Program-made: the position numbers and the translations under genes | From: Hyaloperonospora brassicae | Taxonomy: Eukaryota; Oomycota; Peronosporomycetes; Peronosporales; Peronosporaceae | Reading direction: 5' to 3' | Assembly: GCA_947650285.1 (NCBI GenBank) | Contig: CANTFL010001444.1 | Location: 310,001 to 374,000, forward strand | Length of the DNA: 64,000 nt | Notes under the pieces: generated by a model | Database searches by the model: none | The model's input: only the letters and a program-made list of their open reading frames with translations | Told to the model about the DNA's origin: nothing | Part shown: positions 10,622-20,207 of the stretch, piece by piece | Layout: each line of letters begins with the position of its first letter | How positions within the stretch are numbered: the first letter of the stretch is position 1

Positions 10622-11704
10622 CTACAACGCAGTTCCACGCTCGAGGTTCTGCCGGATCTCCACCGTGTACTTGTCGAACGCTTTGGACGCCTTCCGGTTA
10701 AAGATGCGGTTCGAGTGGTTGATGTAGTCAACGTCTTCGCCCTCGTGGTGCTGGCGCCGACGACTAAACTGCTTACGCGCCTTGACACGTCCTTCGAGCT
10801 CCTGTGCCATGCGGTCCAGATGTGCCTACAATACACACACACCATTAGTGGCAACGCACGCTCAGTCCAAACATGCCAAGCTATGCACGCACCTCGTCCA
10901 CTTTGTCGTCTTTGCCATACGTCAGGTCATCGCCGAGCGCGTTGTCGGTTGATGTCGCAACAGGCGCAGCACCTGCTTCAGACGTGGGCAAATGCACGAG
11001 TCGCTTCTTGTAGCCCTTGTACAACGAGTCTTGATTAAACACGTCCCATCCGAACGCAGCTTGTCGCTTCTCCTTCTTGCTCGCCTTCTTCCTCTTGATC
11101 GCGGCCACTTCAGCTGTGACCAGTGCACGTTCCAACAAAGATGGACCACGACCAGCAGCAGCAGCAGCACACGGGACAACATCGAGTCAGCACACGTGGC
11201 CATACTCCCTCGTTTGCTCACACGCAACTACACGATGGCGCACCGACCCGTTTCGTTGAGATGAGCTGCGCCACTGGCAGCTACAAACTTCCTCTCCTGT
11301 GCCACACACACACACAAGCACACGAGTCCATTAGCCACCCCACCCCGCCCACCCCACGCCCCGTCTTTTTGGCCGTGCACCGTCGTAGGTCCACCTTTCT
11401 ATGCCTGTACTGCTCCTCCTTCTTGACTTTCGTGTCGTTGTTCTGATTGCGTTCGTGTTCAGCTGCCACTTCCTGCAAACAGCACCGGCAATAACAACAA
11501 AAGCAGTCACACCAAAAGCAGTGACATTAACAACAACAGTGCGCGCGTCTGCATCAGCTCTACCGGTCGCTACTCCCTCGCGCCGTCACACGCCCGCACC
11601 TGTTTGTTCGCCTTCCGTCCTGCATTCATCTTCATGCGCAGCTCAAACAGTTTCCTCTGCGCTGGTGTGAGCGCCGTCAACTGGTCCTCTGCGCTGTCGG
11701 CCAT
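10622..11704 (-). CDS. SYF2: pre-mRNA splicing factor SYF2, multi-exon
   Basis: SYF2 is part of the Prp19-associated (NTC) splicing complex. The C-terminal exon (complement of 10622-about 10826) reads DVDYIN, FNRKASKAFDKYT and ends in NLERGTAL, the strongly conserved SYF2 tail. The preceding exon (about 10889-11140) has FGWDVFNQDSLYKGYKKR, also diagnostic. The N-terminal exon begins at ATG, complement of 11702-11704, with LTPAQRKLFELRMKMNAGRKAN. A short exon near 11385-11475 (EVAAEHERNQ, then a basic stretch) probably lies between. Exon edges from 11140 to 11600 are uncertain, and the middle of the protein looks shorter than usual. It is transcribed away from TTC27. A nuclear role is inferred from the family. 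Confidence 0.85.
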
Positions 11705-12007
11705 GGCAGCTAAGTGCGCTTCGTGTTTATTGTTGCCGAGACAGCGGGAGAGTTCGTTCGTCCGTCCGTCCGTCCGTCGTGTACCGTACGTAAGTCAATC
11801 ACGCACTGATTTAAGCGAGTATGGACAGCCCGATCCCCACGCTCGTGCCAGTCGAAAAAAAAAGCAGTCTGAAGCACAGAGCGAAGAAAGTGTCTCGATA
11901 TTATCCAGTGTCCGTACCTACCGGGATCGCCAATCGTACCTACTTCTGACAACGCCCGCAACTTGCAACCCGCACTTTACCCCCCCCCGTTGCCCCGACG
12001 TCCCCTA
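11705..12007. promoter_or_regulatory. shared divergent promoter region between SYF2 and TTC27
   Basis: Only about 300 bp separate the two start codons, so both promoters must overlap or lie back to back. The region has a short (CCGT)n run near 11763-11780, an A-run at 11856-11864 and C-rich stretches just before 12000. No specific box is claimed. Confidence 0.5.
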
Positions 12008-15000
12008 ATGTTGCTGCATCAACCCCCACGAGTCGATCGACAACTTCCCACCGCCAGTCGCCCCCCGCCACTACCGGACGATCGGATGCAAGAGCCATGC
12101 GCCGCCGTGCGTCTCTCCCCCCTCGATAGCTCGCAGGACGCGGCGCTCGGACTGCTGGAGACGGAGCTGCTTGCGATCGAGCGCGCCGTGCTGGAAGGCG
12201 ACACCGCGAGCGTCGCCCGGACCCGCGAAGCGCGTCACCGCGACGCGGACGAGTCGACAGCAGTGCTGCTGGACATGGCCGACGGGATCTGCAGCGGCAA
12301 TTACGTGGACGTGATTCGACTCGCGCGGGCGCAGCAGCTGCTCCAGAGCGTCGCGCACTTGCGCATGGCGAGACGGGACCAGGGCGACCAGGACGCGCAC
12401 GTCTGCGCGGGCGTCGCCGACACGCTGCAGAGCTATTTGCTGGACGAGTGTAGCAGTGCCGAGAGCCGTCTCGTGGCCGCATACCAAGTGCTGTACGTCG
12501 GCGTGGCGTTCCTCAACATGTACGTGCAAGCGAACTACACGGGACCAGCAGTTGAGACCGCGAAGCTCGATGACGTGCTCGGCCTGGCCACGCGTCTCGT
12601 GACGTGCTCGACCGACAGCAGCGACAAGAAGTCGCACAGCGATGCACTTGTAGCACTGCAAGTGGACGGCGAGAGTCCGTTTTCGATCTGTGCGTACCCG
12701 CAGTTCTTGCTCGTTGGTCGCTGTTTGCTGGACTTTGTAGGGAATTACGCATACAATGACTGGTCAGTGGCTGCGCTTGAGATCGTGCGGGGACAGAATG
12801 ACAATGAAGTACCAGACAGCGTGGTGGAAGGTCCTGTGAAGCGACAGGTCAGTGGTGGAGCAGCTGTCCGTGTGCTTGGGGAGCTCCTGGGACGGATCAA
12901 GTCGGCAGCGTGGTGGAATGCACGTGCTGCTGTCGCGCACGAACGGCTGCTGCTCTCGAAGCAGCCTTCGAACACGCTGTGGTTCGAAGCGCGTCGTGGC
13001 TACATTCAGACGTTGGCGACAAGCGAGCTGTTTGCTGTTGAGAAGGACACGCAATACTTGCTCGCTCGTGCGTACGTCGAGTGGGGCTTGGCGCAACACC
13101 ACTTTGACAAGAATAAGCATGGCAAGGCGACGTTTGCACGCGCGAAGGAGGTCTCTGGTGTGAGCGTACAGCTGAGTGGGTCTATGGGAAAGCGCACCAA
13201 GTATCAGCAGAAAAGTGTGGCTCAGATGGTATTGCTTGCGGCATCGAAGAAAGAGCCCACGGACGTGGACGCACAAACTTCCGTCCACACGGCAGCAGTG
13301 GCCGGGTCGACCCACGTGGACTTTGGTGGCAAAAAACAGGTGGAGATCGATTGCGACGACCAGGACAGTGCAACAACCTCTGCTTCTCCTTCCTCCGATG
13401 GTCTTACTGCTGACGAGGAGCACATTCAGAGACTCGTGCAAGATGGCGAGGCCTCCTACCGCAACGTAAACTTGGACCAAGTGGACCAGGATAACTACCT
13501 TCTGGAAAGCATCAATTTCGAAGACCGGAAGCTCACGAAGCAGGGCAATTTGCAGGTTGTAGACCAGATTGTGCTGCTGGGATTGTGCCTGGACGTGAAG
13601 AACAGCAACGCGAATGACGGCCTCACCCGGGAAGAAATGATGCCGTACATAACACGTGTACTCGAGAACCCCAACAACTGGATGGTGTACTCTACGGCAT
13701 TGCTGGAGCGTGCGTGGCTCGAGTGCGAGAGCTCGAAACGACGTGAACGCGCTGTGTTGCAGATGCAAGCTTTGGTAGACCAGCACACCACCCGACTCAC
13801 GATCACGCAAAACACACTGCAGTCTATCGCAGATTCGGCGCCGGCTCGTGAGCGTATGCAGTTTGTGTATTCGCTGGCTTTCCCTCCGCGGTATGCTCTC
13901 AAGCGCGACCTGGCCGAGCGATACTTCAAGCTTGGCGTTCTAGGCAGCGCTGTAGAAATCTGCGAAGAGCTGGAGATGTGGGATGACGTCGTCAAGTGCT
14001 ACCAGATCTTGGACAAGCCAATGCGCGCTGAGAAGCTAGTGCGCGAACGCTTGCTGGTCGCTCCCACGCCGTTCATGTGGGTCACGCTCGGCGACCTCAC
14101 GCAGGATCCTTCCCACTACGAGACGTCTTGGACATTGTCGAAGCAGCGGTTTGCTCGCGCCAAGCGTTCGCTCGGACGCTATTACTTTGGGAAGGGCGAC
14201 CATGAAGCAGCCATCTCCCATTACGAGGACGCGGTGCATGTCGGTCCCATGCACACGGGTGCTTGGTTCACTCTCGGTGCGACCGCAATGCGTGTGCATC
14301 GCTGGGCACTCGCTATGCGCGCCTTTACACGCGTGGTACAGCTGGAGCCGGACAATGGTGAAGCATGGGGCAACTTGGGCTCCATTCACATGCACAACCA
14401 TCGTTACGGGGAAGCTTTCGCCGTGCTGGAAGAAGCACTGAAGCAAAAGCGTCACATGTGGCAGATGTGGGAGAACTTTGCGCTCTGTGCTATGAAGACA
14501 AAGCGCTACGGTGAAGCGATGTACGCCATGCACCAGCTCTTGGACATGCGCAGTAAGCACAAGCGTGCAGTGGACAGCGAGATGCTGGCGTGGTTGGTGG
14601 AAGCTATCGTGTATCCAGACTCTCTTAAGCAGATGGAGCAGGAGGTAGAAAGCGAAGTGGGTGCAGTGGAACGAGCTGCTACGAAAGACAATGACGATGA
14701 CGACGACTTGACGGAACTTGATGAGGTGGCAGTAGCCACGGACAAGACTCCCCCGCGATCTGATTCCCACTACAAGAAGCAGTTGGCGATGCTGTTTGGA
14801 CGCGTGACGTCCATTGTGACGAACGATGCTAAGGTGTGGCAAGTGTATGCACACTTTAACGACGGCGTCGAGAACCGGGCGGACAAGGCCCGCGACTGCC
14901 GGTTGAAGCAATGCCGCGCTTTGCAACTCGCTGGTTGGGAGCGGGATGAGCAGAGGGTGAACGAGCTCTGTGCAGCAGCTTGTCGACTGGCGCAGGATTA

Positions 15001-15154
15001 TCTGACCGAGGGGACCAAAAAGGCGCTTTGCTCGTGCCGTCTGTACATCCGCAGCGTACTCAAGAAGGCGCAAGTGGACTATTCGGATTTGGACGCAGTG
15101 AAGACACTTGCTGCGGTCTTTGACGAGGTCACTACTCGAGAAGCGCAGCTCTGA
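12008..15154 (+). CDS. TTC27: tetratricopeptide repeat protein 27 homolog
   Basis: The single open frame of about 1,050 codons has no visible intron. TPR-like helical pairs lie in the C-terminal half (about residues 640-890). The central stretch RFARAKRSLGRYYFGKGDHEAAISHYEDAV with GAWFTLGATAMR and EAWGNLGSIH is characteristic of TTC27 (yeast Emw1). An acidic segment (DNDDDDDLTELDE) precedes the last helical part. Family members are essential in yeast and are linked to cell-wall integrity and membrane-protein folding; this is known of the family, not seen here. The first in-frame ATG is 12008, but the codons to 12085 are Pro/Arg-rich and look like leader, so ATG 12086 is a good alternative start. 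It shares its promoter region with SYF2. Confidence 0.85.
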   Translation: MLLHQPPRVDRQLPTASRPPPLPDDRMQEPCAAVRLSPLDSSQDAALGLLETELLAIERAVLEGDTASVARTREARHRDADESTAVLLDMADGICSGNYVDVIRLARAQQLLQSVAHLRMARRDQGDQDAHVCAGVADTLQSYLLDECSSAESRLVAAYQVLYVGVAFLNMYVQANYTGPAVETAKLDDVLGLATRLVTCSTDSSDKKSHSDALVALQVDGESPFSICAYPQFLLVGRCLLDFVGNYAYNDWSVAALEIVRGQNDNEVPDSVVEGPVKRQVSGGAAVRVLGELLGRIKSAAWWNARAAVAHERLLLSKQPSNTLWFEARRGYIQTLATSELFAVEKDTQYLLARAYVEWGLAQHHFDKNKHGKATFARAKEVSGVSVQLSGSMGKRTKYQQKSVAQMVLLAASKKEPTDVDAQTSVHTAAVAGSTHVDFGGKKQVEIDCDDQDSATTSASPSSDGLTADEEHIQRLVQDGEASYRNVNLDQVDQDNYLLESINFEDRKLTKQGNLQVVDQIVLLGLCLDVKNSNANDGLTREEMMPYITRVLENPNNWMVYSTALLERAWLECESSKRRERAVLQMQALVDQHTTRLTITQNTLQSIADSAPARERMQFVYSLAFPPRYALKRDLAERYFKLGVLGSAVEICEELEMWDDVVKCYQILDKPMRAEKLVRERLLVAPTPFMWVTLGDLTQDPSHYETSWTLSKQRFARAKRSLGRYYFGKGDHEAAISHYEDAVHVGPMHTGAWFTLGATAMRVHRWALAMRAFTRVVQLEPDNGEAWGNLGSIHMHNHRYGEAFAVLEEALKQKRHMWQMWENFALCAMKTKRYGEAMYAMHQLLDMRSKHKRAVDSEMLAWLVEAIVYPDSLKQMEQEVESEVGAVERAATKDNDDDDDLTELDEVAVATDKTPPRSDSHYKKQLAMLFGRVTSIVTNDAKVWQVYAHFNDGVENRADKARDCRLKQCRALQLAGWERDEQRVNELCAAACRLAQDYLTEGTKKALCSCRLYIRSVLKKAQVDYSDLDAVKTLAAVFDEVTTREAQL

Positions 15155-15254
15155 ACGCGTCAAGAAGATGCTCCGTGTGTTTTGTTCGCACTACTTGACG
15201 CACTGACACTGGTGCTCGAGCGGTCGTCCTCTCTGTCAAACAACCAATGGCAGG
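15155..15254. other. 3' flank of TTC27
   Basis: Short non-coding stretch after the TGA stop and before the microsatellite; nothing further seen. Confidence 0.4.
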
Positions 15255-15362
15255 CAGACAAACACGCAGATAGATAGATAGATGGATGGATAGATAGATA
15301 GCTAATAGGCCAACAGGCAGGTAGGCAGATAGGTACACCTACATACAAACAGACAGGTAGTT
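15255..15362. repeat. GATA/GACA-rich microsatellite block
   Basis: A (GATA/GATG)n core near 15268-15302 is flanked by degenerate caggcagataggta units. It lies in the spacer between TTC27 and the SET-domain gene. Confidence 0.85.
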
Positions 15363-15599
15363 GGTTGCATACCTTTTCTTGTCGAACTTGATACGACGAG
15401 GCCTTACTCGTCAAGCATACTGAGATGCTGTCGACCGCCTGTTCGAATTCAACACCCCCTCCCCCCCCACATGTAGTATATATAATCTGCTGCCTCTTTT
15501 TCATACAAGACGCAAATCAAACTGATTCCGCGGGCGATTTTTTAAAAAGTCGACAGCCAAACAGATCGGAGGCAGTCGCCACTCAACACTGCGAGGAGA

Positions 15600-15658
15600 T
15601 CGAGATAGACCGATAGACAGATAGGTAGACACACAGACACACAGACACAGACACATCG
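15600..15658. repeat. second GATA/CACAGA microsatellite
   Basis: Degenerate agatagac units pass into an acacagac run at about 15628-15655. It lies just upstream of the SET-domain gene start at 15701, so it is in the promoter or leader. Confidence 0.8.
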
Positions 15659-15700
15659 ATACCGCCTACCGAGTGACGAGTGGACAAAAGTGGATGGCCA

Positions 15701-18351
15701 ATGTCTCGACAGCTGGCTGAACGGCACAGCGGTTTGGTCGCCAAGAAGCGCAAGCGCTCGGTGACGCCCATCTACGAGCCGACCCATACGATCGTCAAGC
15801 GCGAACCCGGTGCACCGCCCGAGAAGAAGACGAAAACGCTCACGGACCTGTGCCCGTTGGCGCCTACGGGTGAGCCCGTGACGGCGGCGCTCGACCCAGC
15901 GACCACAATCTTTTTGCACCTCTTGGAGAGCGATGTGCAGCGTCTGCCGCCCCCAGTGCCGCTGCCGCTGCTGCTGTCGAAGCGACGGGGCGCGATCAAC
16001 TGGTGGCTGGCGAACGACCACAGCGTCGGGTTCCAATTGCCGTTCAAAGCACTTGAGATCAAGAGCCTCGAGGAGCGGCAATGGGTCCGTCGGCCACCGC
16101 CGTTCGGCAAGATCAGTCGCTGTGTCTACGTGTCGACCAAGATGCCGGTCGCAGACTTCTTCGTGCACAAGTGCACGTGTTACAAAGAGACGGACAAGTC
16201 CATGACCAAGCGCACGACGGTGATGGCAAGTGCTCGGGCACAGAAACAAGTCAGTAGCAACAAAGTGGGGGCGGGCGGTCAACTGATGCGTCATGCGGAC
16301 CTCGAGAAGCGGCACGAGATGGACACGGCAATGTACTGTGGCGAAGGGTGTTACAACCGAATGCTATTTATCAGCTGCTCGGATGAAACGTGCTCGGCGC
16401 CTGACCCGAGCATGTGCAGCAATCGGGCGATCAAGAGGAGACATATCAAGTCGGTGCGAATCGAGTACATCCCAGGTCCTGGATTTGGCCTCGTTGCCAA
16501 TGAGGCGATTCGCTCTGGCGAGTTCATTATCGAGTACGTCGGTGAAGTCATTGATGAGGAGGAATGTGGACGGAGGATGATCAAGTACAGGGAAAATGGC
16601 GAGGTGAGTGCTGTGGGAAGGTGGCAGGCTGTGGCTTCTGACGTGTACTAAGAGTATTGCATTGCGTGTTGAGGTCAATTTCTACATGATGGAGCTGGAA
16701 AAGAACACTGTGATCGACGCAAAGCACCGAAGCAATGAGTCGCGTTTCATCAATCATAGCTGCGACCCAAATAGCGTGACACAAAAGTGGTACGTTCTAC
16801 ATACAACAGCACGAGGTGTCAGTCGAGTTGCACAATGGCTAGTGCTGACAACTGAGGTATGCCTGTTGAAAATAGGAATGTAGACGGCATGCAACGTATC
16901 GGAATTTTCGCGCGTCGCAACATCGCCGTCGACGAAGAGATCACTATCAACTACAACTTTTCACACTTTGGAGAAGCTGCCGAGTGTAAATGTGGATCGA
17001 CCGCTTGCACAGGCATGATTGGTCTGAAGCGGTCTAAACTTCCCATGTTCAGTTATCGTGCTGGAGGCACCGCGAAGGCTAAGAAGCAGATGCAACGATA
17101 CGAGGAGCTGCCTGAGCTGAAGCGGCCAGTGCATTTGTCGTCGCTAGCGCTGCTAAAAAGCTCTCAGCTGGACGATAGCTGGCTGGAAAGTTACGGGTTC
17201 AAAAATCGTCGACTGTTCCTCTGTCACCAGACACGCCGGCCTGAGAAGGTAGACAGCGACGACATAGTGGACGGCAGTGAAGGCCGACAAAGTCTGTCGT
17301 CAAGTAGCCCAGCTTCAATCTGCTCGACGACGACAGAAGAAGATGTAACGCTGACGCCGCCACATATGATTCGAAGCAATGTGATTGAAGAAAAGCCACC
17401 GACACTAAGCTGGTACGATAGAGTTCTAGCGGGGCAGCATCTGCCTGAAATGAGGGCACTTCACAGCTACATTTGCGGAGGTAAGCGTGACTGGACCGCA
17501 GATCTCACGAGAGACCGCAGTGCAGAGCTCGCAATACCTTTGCTGGTAAAAAAGCGTGGCCGAGGGCGTCCACCGAAGAAACGCGGTCGTCCCAAAAAGG
17601 TGGCGCCACTTCTCTCGGATACAAATCGCGTCCCGCTGAATACGAAGCTCATCTGCCGACGCCTAAGCCTTCCCCAGGCACGAGCACGTGGAATGCGGGA
17701 GCTCGCAGCTTTTGCGAAAGGCACCTCCAGATGGAACAAGCGTATTCCGTCATCCAGTACTATCGACCCCGACCGCATCCATCGTCTCATTGATCGTGTA
17801 AAAGACACGCAGATCTTCGTCAACACTGACCAGGTACAATTTTGCGAATGAATGGCGGTGTCTTTGTACGATGTACGACACGACTCACTGACGAACGGTG
17901 TGTGTTTCCCATGCACGTGTAGAACGACTTGAACGAAGACGCTTGTTTCCGCTGTGGTCTCGCAGGCGAGCTGATATGCTGTGACGGCTGTCCTGCCGCA
18001 TTCCACCTCAACTGCACAAATCTTGCCATCGTACCTCCGCGTGGAATACCATGGTTTTGCTCCGAGTGCACGAATCCGAAGCATCCTCAAAAAGCTTCCG
18101 AGACGTCTAAAACAAAGTTTCTCGCTGCTGGTGGTACGACACGCTGCTCGTCGGATTCCGCAGGGCGCCACCTGCGCACCCACGCAGCGCCACAACTGCC
18201 AAGTCTCAAGCAGATTTTCCGCGCGTCGGCACCTCTCGCCAAGCGCCGTTACAAGAAGCGGCATAAAGCCTTGGACCGTTCGTATCGCCAGCTAGAGCAC
18301 ATGCCTCTACCGGTGTGGAAAGAGAGCAACGAAAGTGAAGACGAGCTCTAG
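15701..18351 (+). CDS. SET-domain histone lysine methyltransferase with AT-hook-like and C-terminal PHD modules (ASH1/NSD type)
   Basis: Exons 15701-16603, 16674-16789, 16876-17833 and 17923-18351 join in frame to 801 residues. In order: a basic KKRKR possible nuclear signal near residue 14; a Cys-rich AWS-type region (about 165-260; CTCYK, C-x3-[10 protein letters not shown]); SET (about 265-375) with [24 protein letters not shown] and ITINYNF; post-[13 protein letters not shown]; an AT-hook-like stretch [14 protein letters not shown] (near 565); and a PHD finger at the C-terminus (CFRCG, CCDGC, FHLNC, WFCSEC). AWS-SET-postSET followed by PHD is typical of H3K36 methyltransferases of the ASH1/NSD/SETD2 group. 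The NHSC and Tyr motifs are intact, so activity is expected. The PHD suggests reading of histone H3. Substrate is an inference. Confidence 0.9.
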
Positions 18352-18577
18352 CAGTGAGAGACAGACAGCTGTGCTGATGTCCAGTTGCAACGAACTTACG
18401 CTGGTCGTGTGCATGTCTCCAAGTCGCGTCGCCATCGTCGTTTGACCGACTCTTGAGGCATGCAGGCGATTTAATTGTCAATCAATTAAACTGTTTTTGT
18501 CTGTTGAAATCGAGCCGAACGAAAAGAGACCGTGCTACGTACGAAACGCTCCGAGTGGATCGAGCGAGCAGCTCCGC

Positions 18578-18971
18578 TCATTGATTGTAGAGCTTAGCAG
18601 GCACGGGACCTTCGACACGATCCTTGAAAAAGCACTCGCTGTCCTCCTTAGCGCGCTGTGAAATGCCGTTTTTTCAGCACACGGATACAGCAGCAGAACA
18701 CAGTGTAAGAATACAGTTTAACGAGACGGTCGACATCGAAACACGCACAATCGGGTACCTTTATCGAGGTGACTAGCGCAGCATACGGCCCCGTCGACTT
18801 GAGTGCCGGCATGGCAATGCCACCGTCCATCGTACCCGAGTACGAATGGTTGAGCGCTTCTTCCCCTGTTGGCACGGCGTAGCCATTCGATGCTTCCGTG
18901 GCGTTCGGGTAGCTCTCGAACGCGTGGACCACCTCGCCGTGGAATTTATACGTAGCCTTCATGCCGCTCAT
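18578..18971 (-). CDS. small conserved-looking protein of unknown function, two exons
   Basis: Exon 1 (complement of 18759-18971) opens with ATG and codes 71 residues ending at a GTACCC donor. Exon 2 (complement of 18578-18655) starts after CACAG and codes 25 residues before TGA. The joined 96-residue product has no signal peptide or membrane segment. It is hydrophilic, with a Lys/Asp-rich end reading CFFKDRVEGPVPAKLYNQ. Splice sites join in phase 0 and the intron is 103 bp. I do not recognise the family. It shares a 171-bp upstream region with the plus-strand gene at 19143. Confidence 0.6.
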
Positions 18972-19142
18972 GGTGTGCTATGCTGGTTGTTGTTGGCGTT
19001 GGCGAATCCGAATCAGATGGGATGCGGATAGAAATACAAATGGCTGCGGCGGGCGCGTCGGATCCGGATCAGGGACGTGGATAGAAACTCGAGGTTACAA
19101 AAGACGTTGCAGTCAAGGGGCACTTTTGCACAAAAGGGCGCG
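18972..19142. promoter_or_regulatory. 171-bp divergent promoter region
   Basis: It separates two start codons facing away from each other (18971 minus, 19143 plus). It contains short repeated words (ggatccggatc, gatgggatgcggat). No canonical promoter box is claimed. Confidence 0.45.
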
Positions 19143-19918
19143 ATGAACGCACTGCTGGGCGAACTGCATATGGTCAAGGTCCTGCATCAGCAGTCGGGCG
19201 TGTGCCTCTTCACTCATCAGTGGAAGTGGAAACCGCAAGCGCATGCAGAAGGCGTCGATGCGCTCGTCATGTCCTTTACGCAGTTCGCGCGCGAGATCGA
19301 CGGTGGAGGTGCGGTGCTGTGCCGTGATTGGTGGATACAGCAGGCGCGTCGACGCTCTCTAACTGTATGCTGCCTGCATACTAGAGGTCGTTCAAGTGCA
19401 CTTTGACCCGAGCCAAGCGGATAGCAGCAAAGACCGACCGAGCAGCAGTTTTGTGCCTGTAAATACCGGATAACAGTTTTTTGCACAGTCCCTACCTATG
19501 ACCGATATGCTGACTGGACATGTGCAGACCTCGTCCGGCGGTCTCGTCATGCTTTCGCTCCAGAACGAGACGATTCAAGCCGTACTGTTCCACGAACGGA
19601 CTTGTGAGGCGGCAAGCACAGCGCTCAAAGCGTTTTTGCAGCGGATTTTGCAACGGTTTGGTGAAGTGTTCAAGCAAGAGCTGGACCAATTGCAGCCGCA
19701 GTTACAAGCGAGTGCGACGCCCACGCCGGAAGAGGTGGGGGTCGGTTTTAGCAACATACCGACACGATGCAACCGCGTCTGTAGTATTTTCCACTGACAG
19801 CATGCTTGTGGCCCTGCTGATGTGGTGTACTGTGCAGCGCGAAGCCGTTGAAGCTCCGTTTCGGAGATACGAAGCGGAGCTCGATAGCCAACTGCTGCTG
19901 CAGGCGAATGGTGGGTGA
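19143..19918 (+). CDS. small four-exon protein of unknown function, possibly longin-like
   Basis: Exons 19143-19308, 19385-19458, 19489-19734 and 19838-19918 join in frame to 188 residues, each intron with GT/AG ends; the second intron is only 30 bp. The N-terminus (GELHMVKVLHQQSGVCLF) looks like the first strands of a longin-type or profilin-like fold, and the next exon (SGGLVMLSLQNETIQAVLFHE, then a long amphipathic helix with LKAFLQRILQRFGEVFKQEL) fits an alternating strand/helix plan. That resemblance is weak and is only an idea. There is no membrane segment. The gene diverges from the unknown gene at 18971. Confidence 0.55.
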
Positions 19919-20133
19919 CCCCGGTATGCAATGAGCTCAGTTGGCGTAATGCATCGAGATCATGTGCGCTTCTTCTGTTGTACCAATCGAACACATGTAT
20001 CGAGACTTTGTGGAACCGAGCGGCCAGCTTTCACTGTAGTTGCTCGGTAGGACGAGCTGCTGATGAGTGGGAAGTATCGCCATTATCGATATAAATACTG
20101 CGGGCTATGGATCTGCCACCTTCTTGAGTAAAT

Positions 20134-20162
20134 AAGATTCGTCGTCGTCGTCGTCGTCGTGC
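20134..20162. repeat. (GTC)n microsatellite
   Basis: About seven to eight uninterrupted gtc units lie between the converging 3' ends of the genes at 19918 and 20208. Confidence 0.9.
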
Positions 20163-20207
20163 TTTGGCTCGCACAGCTTAAATAACCCCGATTGCCTGTT
20201 GCTGCTA

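Noticed and set aside
14036..15163. 375-codon minus-strand frame opposite TTC27
   Set aside because: It lies fully inside the TTC27 coding region, has no domain, and follows codon-bias shadowing.
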